Shown one piece after another: positions 44,671 to 53,523 of a DNA stretch of 64,000 nt. This DNA comes from Ketogulonicigenium vulgare WSH-001 (GTDB taxonomy: Bacteria > Pseudomonadota > Alphaproteobacteria > Rhodobacterales > Rhodobacteraceae): assembly GCF_000223375.1 (NCBI RefSeq), contig NC_017384.1, positions 186,001-250,000 on the forward strand. The letters run 5' to 3'. The position numbers were made by a program, and so were the translations under genes. Numbering within the stretch: position 1 is the stretch's first letter; every line of letters starts with the position of its first letter. The notes under the pieces are model-generated. The model did not search any database. It was given only the letters and a program-made list of their open reading frames with translations, and was not told the DNA's origin.

Positions 44671-45420
44671 ATGACGGATATGACCACATCTTTATTACTG
44701 CTTGTCGTCGCGGCCTTTGCGGTTGCGGGTTTTGTCAAAGGCGCGACTGGCATGGGCCTGCCGGCGGTGGCGATGGCGCTGCTGGCCAGCCAGATCTCGC
44801 CCGTTGTGGCGGCGGGTCTGCTGGTGATCCCATCGCTGGTGACCAATGTCTGGCAATTGCTGACGGGGCCGGATGTGCGGGTGCTGCTGCGACGTCTGTG
44901 GCCGATGATGATCGTGATGGCCGTCGTCACCTATGCGACCAGCGGGTTGATCGCGGGGGATAATACGGCGGCGACGACCACGGCGCTGGGTGTCGCGCTG
45001 GTCGTCTATGCCGCCTATACTTTATGCGCGCGGCAGATCCATATTCCCCAGTGGGTCGAGCGGTTTCTGTCGCCGGTGATCGGCGCGATGACAGGCGTGG
45101 TGACCGGCGCAACGGGTGTGTTCATGATCCCCTCGGTTCCCTATTTGCAGGCGCTGGGCCTGACCAAGGATTGGCTGGTGCAGGCACTGGGGCTGTCATT
45201 CACCGTCTCGACCCTTGCGCTGGCGGTGGGGCTGGCGGGGCGCGGCGCGTTGGCGAGCGATCAGTTGCTGTTGTCCTGCGCGCTGATCGTGCCGGTCTTT
45301 ATCGGTATGGCTGTGGGCACCGTGCTGCGGCGCAGGTTCAGCCCCGCGCTGTTCCGGCAAGCTTTTCTGATCTGCCTGCTGGCGCTGGGCGCGGAAATGG
45401 CCCTGCGCCCGCTGTGGTAG
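44671..45420 (+). CDS. TauE/SafE family sulfite-type exporter
   Basis: A 249-residue membrane protein with about eight helices in two TauE repeats: AGFVKGATGMGLPAVAMALL at residues about 19-38 and its echo TGVVTGATGVFMIPSVPYL at about 147-165. The family exports sulfite, sulfoacetate or related anions. No sulfur-metabolism gene is adjacent, so the substrate is open. It stands alone, convergent with aztD. Confidence 0.9.
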   Translation: MTDMTTSLLLLVVAAFAVAGFVKGATGMGLPAVAMALLASQISPVVAAGLLVIPSLVTNVWQLLTGPDVRVLLRRLWPMMIVMAVVTYATSGLIAGDNTAATTTALGVALVVYAAYTLCARQIHIPQWVERFLSPVIGAMTGVVTGATGVFMIPSVPYLQALGLTKDWLVQALGLSFTVSTLALAVGLAGRGALASDQLLLSCALIVPVFIGMAVGTVLRRRFSPALFRQAFLICLLALGAEMALRPLW

Positions 45421-45449
45421 CTGCCGCCCGCGCTGGGCGCGGACGGCAG
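45421..45449. terminator. bidirectional hairpin between TauE/SafE gene and aztD
   Basis: CTGCCG-C-CCGCGC with GCGCGG-A-CGGCAG forms 12 pairs with a single mismatch and a three-base loop. It starts just after the forward stop codon and ends six bases before the aztD stop. Confidence 0.75.
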
Positions 45450-45454
45450 TATCT

Positions 45455-46672
45455 TTAGTGATCGATGCCGCTGCCGCCGACGACAGCGATGTTATAGGGC
45501 GCACCCTCGACCGCGATGGTGCCGGTTTCACGCAGCGTGTCAGTGTCGATGCGGCGCAACAGGCCCGCATTCGGGTCGGTGATGATGACCTCATCCCCGG
45601 CCATTGCCAGACGCGGGCGGGCGTCGTTCCAGTGGCCGTCCATCGAATAGGGTTCGGTGACTTTCACGCTGCCGGTCAGCGCGGCTTCCAGCAGGTTCAC
45701 TTGGTGCAGAGTGCCATCCTCGGTCAGCACATAGCCATTGGCGGGATGGACGGGGTCAAGGGCGAAATCCACGCGGCGGAAGGGCAGTTCGATATAGCGG
45801 AAATGCGGCGCATCGACCGGATCGACGACAACCAGGCCGTTTGCGCCATAATTGCCAAGGAAAACCTGAATGCCGGTCGAACCCAGTAACGTGCCGGTGG
45901 TGTTGCCTGCAGGCAGATCAGCCTCATACGGCAGCATGTTATAGGTGACGCCATCGGCGCTGGCGGTTGCTGTCAGCACACCTTCGCGGCAGCCAGCGGC
46001 CAGATAAGCGCCTGAAAATGCCTCGCCATGGATCGCCGTGCAGGTGGCCAGCTCACCCGCAGGCGTGCCATCGGCGTTGAACGCTTGCAGGCCCAAACGG
46101 GGCGCATCCACGACATCCGAGGCAACCGTCGACAGTAGATTGCCCCCCAGCAGCGCAACAAAGCCGTGATGCGCCTGCGATTGGGTAAAGGTGGTCAGCT
46201 CGACCTCGCCATGCGACAGGTGATGCGCGTCGATCAGCTCGGCATAGCCGCCCTGGTCATAGTTGATAATGACGCTGCCGCCGTGATCCACCACGTGGAA
46301 GGGGCGGGGGCCGGTCAGAACGGTGTCGATGGCGGCCGGATCGCTGACGGCGATATCGGCATGGTCGCCGTGATCCTCAAAACTGATGCCGCTGCTGAAA
46401 AAATGCACGGCATTGTCGTCCGATTGCACGGCGGCAACCGTCGCGCCGCCTGCGACGCCGAACAGTTTCACTTGGCCAGTGGTGTCGAACTGCCAGCGGT
46501 GGTCCGGATCGGCCAGATCAAGGGCGGTCACGCTGCCACCTGCGTGGTCGCCGACAAAGACACGGTACAGCGTCACATCTTCGTCGTGGTGGTCATGGTC
46601 GTGATCATGCTCTTGCGCAAAGGCGGTGGTGGCCATGGCAATGGCGCTCGCGGTGGCGAGGTATTTGAACAT
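45455..46672 (-). CDS. aztD: zinc metallochaperone AztD
   Basis: A 405-residue periplasmic beta-propeller-like protein. The signal peptide (about 1-20) is followed directly by a His/Asp-rich tail, HDHDHDHHDED, a flexible zinc-binding motif. Further histidine clusters are FEDHGDHADI, DAHHLSHGEV and QAHHGF. Known AztD proteins hand zinc to the binding protein AztC. Here aztD follows aztC by 15 bases, but the AztA/AztB ATPase and permease are not in the window. Confidence 0.92.
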   Translation of the reverse strand: MFKYLATASAIAMATTAFAQEHDHDHDHHDEDVTLYRVFVGDHAGGSVTALDLADPDHRWQFDTTGQVKLFGVAGGATVAAVQSDDNAVHFFSSGISFEDHGDHADIAVSDPAAIDTVLTGPRPFHVVDHGGSVIINYDQGGYAELIDAHHLSHGEVELTTFTQSQAHHGFVALLGGNLLSTVASDVVDAPRLGLQAFNADGTPAGELATCTAIHGEAFSGAYLAAGCREGVLTATASADGVTYNMLPYEADLPAGNTTGTLLGSTGIQVFLGNYGANGLVVVDPVDAPHFRYIELPFRRVDFALDPVHPANGYVLTEDGTLHQVNLLEAALTGSVKVTEPYSMDGHWNDARPRLAMAGDEVIITDPNAGLLRRIDTDTLRETGTIAVEGAPYNIAVVGGSGIDH

Positions 46673-46687
46673 GTTGTTCTCCTTGGT

Positions 46688-47617
46688 TTATTCGGCGGTG
46701 AGTGCGGCTGTGATGGCGCTGGTATTGTGGCGCATCATGGCGATGTAGGTGGGGGCAGGGCCGTCCGCGCCGGACAGCGCGTCGGAATAGAGCGTGCCGG
46801 ACAGCGTCAGGCCGGTCTCCTCGCCGATCCGTTCCAGCAGACGGGTGTCACTGATGTTCTCGCCAAAGATCGCGCCGGCATTGGCGGCGCGGATCTCGCG
46901 GATCAGGCCGGCGACATCGGCGGCGGCCGCCTCGCCCTCGGTCGAGACGCCCTGCGGCGACAGGAAGGTGACGCCATAGGCGGCCTCGAAATAGCGAAAG
47001 GCGTTATGGGCGACGACGACAGTGCGGCGATCTGCGGGCAGGGCGTCGATGCTGGCGCGGATTTGCGCGTCCAGCGTATCGAGGCGCGCGCTGTAATCGG
47101 CTGCATTCGCTTGATATTGCGTGCAATTATCGGCATCGGCCGCGCAAAAGGCCGCGCTGATATTGGCAACATATCCTTTGGCGTTTTCAACCGATTGCCA
47201 GACATGGGGGTCATGCGCGCCCGCGTGGAAAATCGCCTCGCCGTTGACATAATGGTAATGGCCGCCGCCCGGCTCCTCCATCGTCGGCAGGCCGTCTGTT
47301 AGGGCGATGATGCTGGCATCGGTGCCGCTTGCCGCGATCAGGCGCGACAGGAACCCTTCGAATTCCAGCCCGTTTGTCAGCACGACATCCGCGCGCGCGA
47401 TTGCCATCGCATCGGCGGGGCGGGGCTCGTAGACATGGGCATCAGCGTCGGGGGCGACCAGCGTTTTCAGATCGACAAGATCGCCGCCAACTTCGCCTGC
47501 CATATCGCCGATAATCGAAAAGGTCGCGACGACTTGCAGCGGCGCAGCCTGTGTGCTGGTCACCGAAAGAAATGTTATAACAGTGCAAATCGCAGTGCTG
47601 TGCAGCCAGCGCGGCAT
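46688..47617 (-). CDS. aztC: zinc ABC transporter substrate-binding protein AztC
   Basis: A 309-residue cluster A-I binding protein. The signal peptide ends near STQA (24). Predicted zinc ligands are His61 (HVYEP), His138 (HDPHVW), His204 (AHNAF) and Asp279 (YSDA). A short His-containing loop (GGGHYHY, about 118-124) replaces the long His-rich loop of ZnuA, as in AztC. It captures zinc, partly from AztD. A Zur-like box lies 22 bases upstream of the start. It is an operon with aztD. Confidence 0.93.
   Translation of the reverse strand: MPRWLHSTAICTVITFLSVTSTQAAPLQVVATFSIIGDMAGEVGGDLVDLKTLVAPDADAHVYEPRPADAMAIARADVVLTNGLEFEGFLSRLIAASGTDASIIALTDGLPTMEEPGGGHYHYVNGEAIFHAGAHDPHVWQSVENAKGYVANISAAFCAADADNCTQYQANAADYSARLDTLDAQIRASIDALPADRRTVVVAHNAFRYFEAAYGVTFLSPQGVSTEGEAAAADVAGLIREIRAANAGAIFGENISDTRLLERIGEETGLTLSGTLYSDALSGADGPAPTYIAMMRHNTSAITAALTAE
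47573..47582. promoter_or_regulatory. second Zur-like palindrome within the aztC signal-peptide codons
   Basis: TGTTATAACA is a perfect ten-base palindrome preceded by GAAA, matching the core of the Zur consensus. It lies inside the coding sequence about 36 bases after the start codon, so a regulatory role is tentative. Confidence 0.4.
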
Positions 47618-47638
47618 GGGAATCCCTCGTCTTGATAT

Positions 47639-47655
47639 ATGTTATGTTATTACAT
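47639..47655. promoter_or_regulatory. Zur-like operator upstream of aztC
   Basis: ATGTTATGTTATTACAT agrees at 14 of 16 defined positions with the enterobacterial Zur core ATGTTATANTATAACAT. It lies 22 bases before aztC. Zur represses zinc-uptake genes when zinc is ample. Confidence 0.7.
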
Positions 47656-47784
47656 TTTATATTTAAGCCCGCAAGAGCCATACGCCGTGCGGTGGCATCG
47701 GGATCAAGTTAACCGTTGACGAGGACGCGCGCTGCACAACCGGCGATCCACCCCTACGCCGCGCCATGGGGTCCTTGTGCAAGG

Positions 47785-47813
47785 GTCCTGCCGGTGCATT
47801 CGCGCGGCAGGAC
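47785..47813 (-). terminator. hairpin after the amidase operon
   Basis: GTCCTGCCG (47785-47793) pairs perfectly with CGGCAGGAC (47805-47813) around an 11-base loop, 39 bases after the amidase stop. No T tract is present. The rest of the gap 47656-47851 shows no gene. Confidence 0.5.
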
Positions 47814-47851
47814 GCCGGTCTTATGGTGCGGATCGTGATGGTGATCAGCGT

Positions 47852-49381
47852 CTAGGCAAAGCCGAGGAAACCGTCCTGTTGCGACAGCGGCGGCGCGGCT
47901 TTCAGCATTTCGATATCGGCTTTGGGCCGGCCAAAGGTGGCGTCGCCCGCGAACAAAGCCTCGATCTCGGCGGCGACGGCCAGCACGCCCAGATCATCAC
48001 CGCGGCGCCCGACGATCTGGAACCCGAACGGCAGCCCCAGCGCATCGCGCCCCAGCGGCAGGCTGATCGAGGGGTGCCCCGCGATGGTCGAGGCATAGGC
48101 CTGCGACAGCCAGTGATAATAGCTTTGGGTTTTCACGCCGTCGATGTCCTGCGGATACAGATCGCGCCAGTCAAAGGGCGAGACGGTCACCGCGGGCGAG
48201 ATGACGTAATCATAGTCTTCAAAGAATAGCTGCCAATTGCGGTAATAGGCCCCCTGCATCGACAGGGCCTGCGCCACATCCTGCGCGGAATAGCTCAGGC
48301 CCTCGTTCCAGTTATCGGTGACATTGGGGCCCATCTGATCGGCATGATTGGCCATATTCGTGGCGTGACCGCTGAGCATCATCACCGCGCGCAGTACCGC
48401 AAAGATGCGATCGGCGTTGGTGCAATCGGGGGTGGCGGCGTCCAATTGCCCGAACTGCGGCGCCAGCGCTTCGCAGCGGGCGCGAAACGCCTCGCGCACG
48501 ACATTCTGGGTCAGGGAAAAGCCGTAATCCTCGGTCATTGCGACCTTCAGGCGGCCCAGGTCGACGCGCGGCAGGCGGGTGAAATCGGCGGGATTCCACG
48601 GCGTCTTGCCATCCGTGACAAATGTATAGGGGTCAGAGCGGTCGGGCGTGGCCATCACCGACAGCATCAGGCCAACGTCCGCGACCGTGCGCCCCATTGG
48701 TCCCGATGTCGGCAGCGGAATCAGTGCCGGCCCCCGCGTCGTGCCCGGTACCACGCCCGGCGAGGGACGAAAGCCGACGACACCGCAAAAGGCGGCCGGA
48801 TTGCGCAGGCTGCCGCCCGTATCCGATCCGGTACACAGCGGCGCCATACCAACCGCCAGCGCCACCGCCGATCCACCCGAGGAACCGGCGCAGGTTTTGG
48901 TCAGGTCAAACGGGTTCGCGGTCACGCCGTAAACCGCATTGCGCGTATTGCCGCCCGCGCTGAATTCGGGGTTGTTGGTCTTGCCCAGCACACCGCCGCC
49001 CGCCGCCCGCATCTGCGCCACGATCGCACTGTCCTTCGTCGCCACATTGTCGCGATAGATGGTCGAGCCAAAGGTCGTGGGCAGGCCCGCCACATCGATC
49101 ATATCCTTGACGCCAAAGGGCAGGCCATGCACCGCGCCAAGCGGCGCGCCGCTGGTCAGCGCGGCCTCAGCGGCGCGGGCTTCGTCCAGCAGGCGGTCGA
49201 AATCCCATGCAACCAGCGCGTTTACGGCATGGTTCACGGCATTGGTGCGGGTGATGCAGGCCTCGGCCAGCTCAACCGGCGAAAGCTGGCGGCGCGAGAT
49301 CATGGCGCGCGCCTGGGTTGCGGTCAGGTCTGCGGGGTCGGTCACAGTATCGGTGACGGGATGTGCCATTGTCATGTCCAT
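47852..49381 (-). CDS. amidase (amidase-signature family)
   Basis: A 509-residue amidase with the Ser-cisSer-Lys triad: Lys in LPFGVKDMIDVAG, cis-Ser in TCAGSSGGSAVALAVGM, and nucleophile Ser in GSDTGGSLRNPAAFCG. It hydrolyses amides or N-acyl/aryl bonds; many such enzymes release amino acids from amides. Three ATGs lie close together (49381, 49375, 49369); 49381 was taken, being one base after the preceding stop. It is the last gene of the ABC-RidA-oxidase operon. Confidence 0.9.
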   Translation of the reverse strand: MDMTMAHPVTDTVTDPADLTATQARAMISRRQLSPVELAEACITRTNAVNHAVNALVAWDFDRLLDEARAAEAALTSGAPLGAVHGLPFGVKDMIDVAGLPTTFGSTIYRDNVATKDSAIVAQMRAAGGGVLGKTNNPEFSAGGNTRNAVYGVTANPFDLTKTCAGSSGGSAVALAVGMAPLCTGSDTGGSLRNPAAFCGVVGFRPSPGVVPGTTRGPALIPLPTSGPMGRTVADVGLMLSVMATPDRSDPYTFVTDGKTPWNPADFTRLPRVDLGRLKVAMTEDYGFSLTQNVVREAFRARCEALAPQFGQLDAATPDCTNADRIFAVLRAVMMLSGHATNMANHADQMGPNVTDNWNEGLSYSAQDVAQALSMQGAYYRNWQLFFEDYDYVISPAVTVSPFDWRDLYPQDIDGVKTQSYYHWLSQAYASTIAGHPSISLPLGRDALGLPFGFQIVGRRGDDLGVLAVAAEIEALFAGDATFGRPKADIEMLKAAPPLSQQDGFLGFA

Positions 49382-49382
49382 T

Positions 49383-50621
49383 CTAAAGTCCAAGGCGCGC
49401 GGGCGAGAGGGCGGGAAACGCCGCAACGCCCGTGGTCATCTGATCGGCCAGCACCGCACTGGTCGTCGGGCCCAGGGTAAAGCCCTGATGGCCATGGCCG
49501 AAATGCAGCCACAAGCCGTTGTGGCGGCTGGCTTTTCCGGCCAGAGGCAGCATGTCGGGCATACAGGGGCGGTTGCCATACCACGGCATGTTTTCCACTG
49601 CGCTGCCCAGATTCATATAGGTGCGGGCCGCTGCTTCGGCGCGGTCAAGCTGCACGGGGGTCGGGGGCGCGTTTTCGCGCGCGATCTCGGCCCCGGTCAG
49701 GACGCGGTTGCCCTGTTCCATCGGCACCACGACCGAGCGGCTTTCGGCATGCGAGAACATCATGTTCAGCGGCGTGCCGCCCTGAAAATGACGGTGATAG
49801 CCGCGCTTGCGCAGGATCTGCACGCGATAGCCCAAGGGCGCGACAAGGCGCGCAGACCACGGGCCTGCGGCGATGACGATCTCGGGCGCCTCATGCCGGG
49901 CGCCATCGACCTGCACCGACCAGCCATGCGCGGTGGGGGTGATGGATTTAACCTCGGACATTTCGAACTGGCCGCCGCGCGCCTCGAACAAGGCGGCATA
50001 GGCCGCGACCAGCGCGCCGGGGTTGCGGCAGGCCCAAGTGTCCGTCCATTGCAGCGCGCCGACGAAGGGGCGGGTCAGCGCCGGCTCCTCGGCCGCCAGC
50101 GTATCGCCGTCCAGCAGGCGCAGTCCGCGACCGTATTCGGCGGCAAAGCTTTGCGCCTCGCGCGTGCTGCGGTCAAAAGCGGCCTCGGTCGAAAAGCCGA
50201 TGCGAAAGCCGCCTTTGCGGATCAGATGATCCGCGCCCGCCGCCGCGATGAGGGGCGCGTGATCATCGCCCGCGCGCCATGTCAGCTGCGACCAGGTCTT
50301 GCCGATCTCGCGCAGACGCGCGGGGGACGAGGCCAACCAATAACGCAGCAGTGCGCTGGCATGTTCGGGCATGGCATTCAGGTGCCAGTTGATGTCATTG
50401 CCCTGCTTGCGCGCGATCCGCCACAGTTCGGACAAAGCGCGCGGCATTTCCATCGGCAGCGCGGCCTCGATCTGGATCAGGCCGGCGTTTCCATAGCTGG
50501 TTTCACGACCGGCGGGCCGCCGGTCCAGCAACAGGACGTTGCGGCCCCGTTGCTGCAGGGCCAGCGCGGTCGACGTGCCGACCATGCCCGCCCCCAGAAC
50601 AATGACATCTGACTGAGCCAT
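49383..50621 (-). CDS. FAD-dependent D-amino-acid dehydrogenase-like oxidoreductase
   Basis: A 412-residue DAO-family flavoprotein: FAD motif VIVLGAGMVGTSTALALQQRG at residues about 5-25, RRPAGRETSYGNAGLIQIEA, EIVIAAGPWSARL and the C-terminal GLWLHFGHGHQGFTLGPTTSAVLAD. These match DadA-type enzymes that convert D-amino acids to 2-oxo acids with quinone as acceptor. RidA, which clears imine intermediates, precedes it by seven bases, supporting amino-acid oxidation. The exact amino acid is unknown. Confidence 0.88.
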   Translation of the reverse strand: MAQSDVIVLGAGMVGTSTALALQQRGRNVLLLDRRPAGRETSYGNAGLIQIEAALPMEMPRALSELWRIARKQGNDINWHLNAMPEHASALLRYWLASSPARLREIGKTWSQLTWRAGDDHAPLIAAAGADHLIRKGGFRIGFSTEAAFDRSTREAQSFAAEYGRGLRLLDGDTLAAEEPALTRPFVGALQWTDTWACRNPGALVAAYAALFEARGGQFEMSEVKSITPTAHGWSVQVDGARHEAPEIVIAAGPWSARLVAPLGYRVQILRKRGYHRHFQGGTPLNMMFSHAESRSVVVPMEQGNRVLTGAEIARENAPPTPVQLDRAEAAARTYMNLGSAVENMPWYGNRPCMPDMLPLAGKASRHNGLWLHFGHGHQGFTLGPTTSAVLADQMTTGVAAFPALSPARLGL

Positions 50622-50628
50622 GACGGGC

Positions 50629-50973
50629 CTATGCTGCTTTCTTTTGTGCGATGACAGTGATTTCCACGAGGGCGCTGGCGACGACCAGCGTGCAGACAAT
50701 CGTCGTGCGGGTCGGCTTTTCACCGGGGAAGAACGGCGCATAGGCGGCGTTAAAAGCCGCGAAATCGGCGGGGTCGGTCAGATAGCAGGCGGCGCTGACG
50801 ACATCATCGGGGGTCAGTCCAACAGTCGCGAGCGTGACCGCGATCCGCTCCAGCGTCAGGGTCGTCTGGGCGGTGATCCCCTCGACCGGCTGGTCGTCTT
50901 TGACAAAGCCAAGCTCGCCCGACAGGTAATAGGTATCGCCGATCTGGCGGATTTTGGACAGGGGAATGGACAT
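50629..50973 (-). CDS. RidA family imine deaminase
   Basis: A 114-residue RidA/YjgF-type protein: GDTYYLSGELGFV, LTLERIAVTLATVGLTPDDVVSAACYLTDPADFAAFNAAYAPFFPGEKPTRTTI with the conserved Arg of the active site, and a C-terminal VEITVIAQ. RidA hydrolyses reactive enamine/imine products of amino-acid oxidation or elimination. The start at 50973 has AAAGGAAA seven bases upstream; a GTG at 50991 is less likely. It sits between the transporter and the D-amino-acid-dehydrogenase-like gene. Confidence 0.92.
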   Translation of the reverse strand: MSIPLSKIRQIGDTYYLSGELGFVKDDQPVEGITAQTTLTLERIAVTLATVGLTPDDVVSAACYLTDPADFAAFNAAYAPFFPGEKPTRTTIVCTLVVASALVEITVIAQKKAA

Positions 50974-50997
50974 GATATTTCCTTTGCTCACTTGCGT

Positions 50998-52629
50998 TTA
51001 GGCGGTCGCTGCAGAGAGGTCGGGCAGCTCCCAGTTCTGGCCGGGCATCGCGGCCAGCAGGGTCTTGGTATAATCGCTTTGGGGGTTGCCAAAGACCTCG
51101 GCGACGGTGCCGCGTTCCACCGCCTCACCTTTGCACATGACGACGATGGAATCCGAGATTTGCGCCGCGACGCGCAAATCATGGGTGATGAACAGCATCG
51201 TCAGCCCCATGCGGTCGCGAATATCGGCCAAGAGTTGCAGCACTTCCTTTTGTACCGACACATCAAGGGCCGAGACCGCCTCGTCCGCGATCAGGATTTT
51301 CGGCTCGACCATCAGGGCGCGGGCGATACAGATGCGTTGACGCTGGCCGCCGGAAAACTGCGTCGGATAGCGGTTCAGCGCATCGGGCTGCATCCGCACG
51401 ATGCGCAAAAGTTCCAGCGCTTTCTCAATCGCTTTGGCCTTTGGCACGCCGAAATTTATCGGTCCCTCGATCAGTTGATCGCCAATGGTGCGGCGGGGAT
51501 TCAGCGATCCATAGGGGTCCTGAAAGACGATCTGGATATCTTTGCGGGCGGCGCGCATCTCGCTGGGCAGTTTGTGCATCAGGTTCACGCCGTCGATCAG
51601 CACAGCACCATCATCGGGCTCCGTCAGGCGGATCAGGCAGCGCACCAGCGTCGATTTGCCCGAGCCGCTCTCGCCCACAATCGCCAAAGTCTCGCCGCGC
51701 CGCACGTCAAAACTGGTCGGCTTCACCGCCTGCACGGTGCGGGCGGGGGTGAACATGGTGCGCGGGATGTGAAAGGTCTTTTCCAGCCCCACGACCTGCA
51801 GGGCCAGATCGCTGTCTGGCAGCGGGCGGGCGTCGCTTGCCGTGCGGCGGGGCACCGCGTCGATCAATTGGCGCGTATAGGGATGGGTGGGGTGGTTCAG
51901 CACCGCATCCACCGTGCCCTGTTCAACCACGCGGCCGCGTTGCATCACCACGACGCGATCCGCGACCTCGGCCACCACGTCAAAGTCATGTGTGATGAAC
52001 ATGATCCCCGCACCGCGCCGCGCCTTTAGATCGCGGAACATCGCCAGGATCTGCGCCTGCGTGGTCACATCCAGCGCGGTGGTCGGCTCGTCCGCGATCA
52101 GCAGGCTGGGATCAAGCGCAAGCGCGATGGCAATGACGATCCGCTGCCGTTGGCCGCCCGACAATTGATGCGGAAAGCTGTGATAGATGCGCTGCGGATC
52201 GGGCAGGCGCACCTCGTCCAGCAGGGCCATGGTTTTTGCGCGGCGCTGCTGTTTCGACAGGCTGGTATGGGCGGCAAAGACCTCTTCGATCTGATCACCG
52301 ACCGTATAGCAGGGGTTCAGCGCGGACATCGGCTCTTGAAAGATCATCGCCATGCGGTTGCCGCGCAGTTTGGCGTGCTCGGCCTCGGACAGGGACAGCA
52401 TATCGCGGCCCTCAAACAGGATCTGGCCGGCCTTTGGCTTTAGCATTTTGGGCAGCAGGCCCATCGTCGCGAAGGAGGTGATCGACTTGCCCGAGCCGGA
52501 TTCGCCGATGATGCAGACGATCTCATTGGGGCGGATGTCAAAGCTGAGATCCTCGACCGCATGGGGGCGGTCGGCCCCCGGCGGCAGGGCAAGGGTCAGG
52601 CCGGTGATGGATAGAACGGTGTCGGTCAT
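50998..52629 (-). CDS. fused dipeptide/oligopeptide ABC ATPase (DppD-DppF type)
   Basis: A 543-residue protein with two complete ATPase domains. Domain 1 has Walker A GESGSGKS at about residues 43-50, signature LSGGQRQRIVIAIAL and Walker B LLIADEPTTALD. Domain 2 has GESGSGKST at about 318-326, FSGGQRQRICIARAL and ILIADEAVSALD. Each resembles DppD/OppD and DppF/OppF. It overlaps the preceding permease gene by one base (TGATG). It drives import of peptides or related compounds. Confidence 0.94.
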   Translation of the reverse strand: MTDTVLSITGLTLALPPGADRPHAVEDLSFDIRPNEIVCIIGESGSGKSITSFATMGLLPKMLKPKAGQILFEGRDMLSLSEAEHAKLRGNRMAMIFQEPMSALNPCYTVGDQIEEVFAAHTSLSKQQRRAKTMALLDEVRLPDPQRIYHSFPHQLSGGQRQRIVIAIALALDPSLLIADEPTTALDVTTQAQILAMFRDLKARRGAGIMFITHDFDVVAEVADRVVVMQRGRVVEQGTVDAVLNHPTHPYTRQLIDAVPRRTASDARPLPDSDLALQVVGLEKTFHIPRTMFTPARTVQAVKPTSFDVRRGETLAIVGESGSGKSTLVRCLIRLTEPDDGAVLIDGVNLMHKLPSEMRAARKDIQIVFQDPYGSLNPRRTIGDQLIEGPINFGVPKAKAIEKALELLRIVRMQPDALNRYPTQFSGGQRQRICIARALMVEPKILIADEAVSALDVSVQKEVLQLLADIRDRMGLTMLFITHDLRVAAQISDSIVVMCKGEAVERGTVAEVFGNPQSDYTKTLLAAMPGQNWELPDLSAATA

Positions 52630-53522
52630 CAGTTGCGCCCCTCGGGAGTGGTGACATCGCGCAGGCCGTCGCCAAAGATATTGATGGCAAAGACCAGAAT
52701 GAACAAAGCGATACCGGGGATCGTGATCATCCAGCTTTCGAACAGCAGCATTTCCTTGCCCTCGGAAATCATCAGACCCCAGGATGGCGTCGGCGGCTGC
52801 ACGCCAAGACCCAGAAACGACAGACCCGCCTCCATCATGATCGCAGCCGCCATTTCCAACGAGGCGATGACGATCAACTGGTTCGCGACATTGGGCAGGA
52901 TATCTTTCCACAAAATCCGCGGCATCGGCGCGCCAAGCAGGTCAGCGGCGGCGACATATTCCATCTGTCGCACCTGCATCGTGGCGGATCGGATCACCAC
53001 CGCAAAGCGATCCCACAGCAGCAGGCCCATGACCGTCGTCACCACGATCAGCGATCCGCCAATCAGCGAGACGCAGGCGAGGGCGACCAAAATGGCGGGC
53101 AGGGCAAGGCGCACGTTGATCAGGAACTGCACGACCTGATCGACGCGGCCCCCGAAATATCCGGCCAGCAGACCCAGCGTCGTGCCGATGATCATCGACA
53201 TCACCGCCGCGATCAGCCCGACACCCAGCGACACGCGCGCACCATAGAGCAGCCGCGACAGCATATCGCGCCCCAGCGCATCGGTGCCCAGCGGGTTCGC
53301 CCATGTGCCGCCCAAAAACACCGGCGGCTTCATCCGGCCCAGCAGGTTCTGCTTGAACGGATCATGCGGCGACAGCAGCGGCGCAAACAGCGCCATCAGC
53401 ACGATGATCAGCAGCACCGCGCCCGAGATCATCAGCCCCCGGTGTTTCAGCGCGCGGCGCAGCATGACTTTGCGGGGCGAATAATCGTCCAAAGGTGCAG
53501 CGAAATTGGCGGTCTGTGACAT
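52629..53522 (-). CDS. dipeptide-type ABC permease (DppC-like)
   Basis: A 297-residue inner-membrane permease with an N-terminal OppC-type helix (KHRGLMISGAVLLIIVLMALFAPLL) and the NPLGTDALGRDMLSRLLYGARVSL signature. The EAA region YVAAADLLGAPMPRILWKDILPN lies at about residues 188-211, and AAIMMEAGLSFLGLGVQPP follows. It pairs with the DppB-like permease next to it, with one base between them. Confidence 0.93.
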   Translation of the reverse strand: MSQTANFAAPLDDYSPRKVMLRRALKHRGLMISGAVLLIIVLMALFAPLLSPHDPFKQNLLGRMKPPVFLGGTWANPLGTDALGRDMLSRLLYGARVSLGVGLIAAVMSMIIGTTLGLLAGYFGGRVDQVVQFLINVRLALPAILVALACVSLIGGSLIVVTTVMGLLLWDRFAVVIRSATMQVRQMEYVAAADLLGAPMPRILWKDILPNVANQLIVIASLEMAAAIMMEAGLSFLGLGVQPPTPSWGLMISEGKEMLLFESWMITIPGIALFILVFAINIFGDGLRDVTTPEGRN

Positions 53523-53523
53523 G

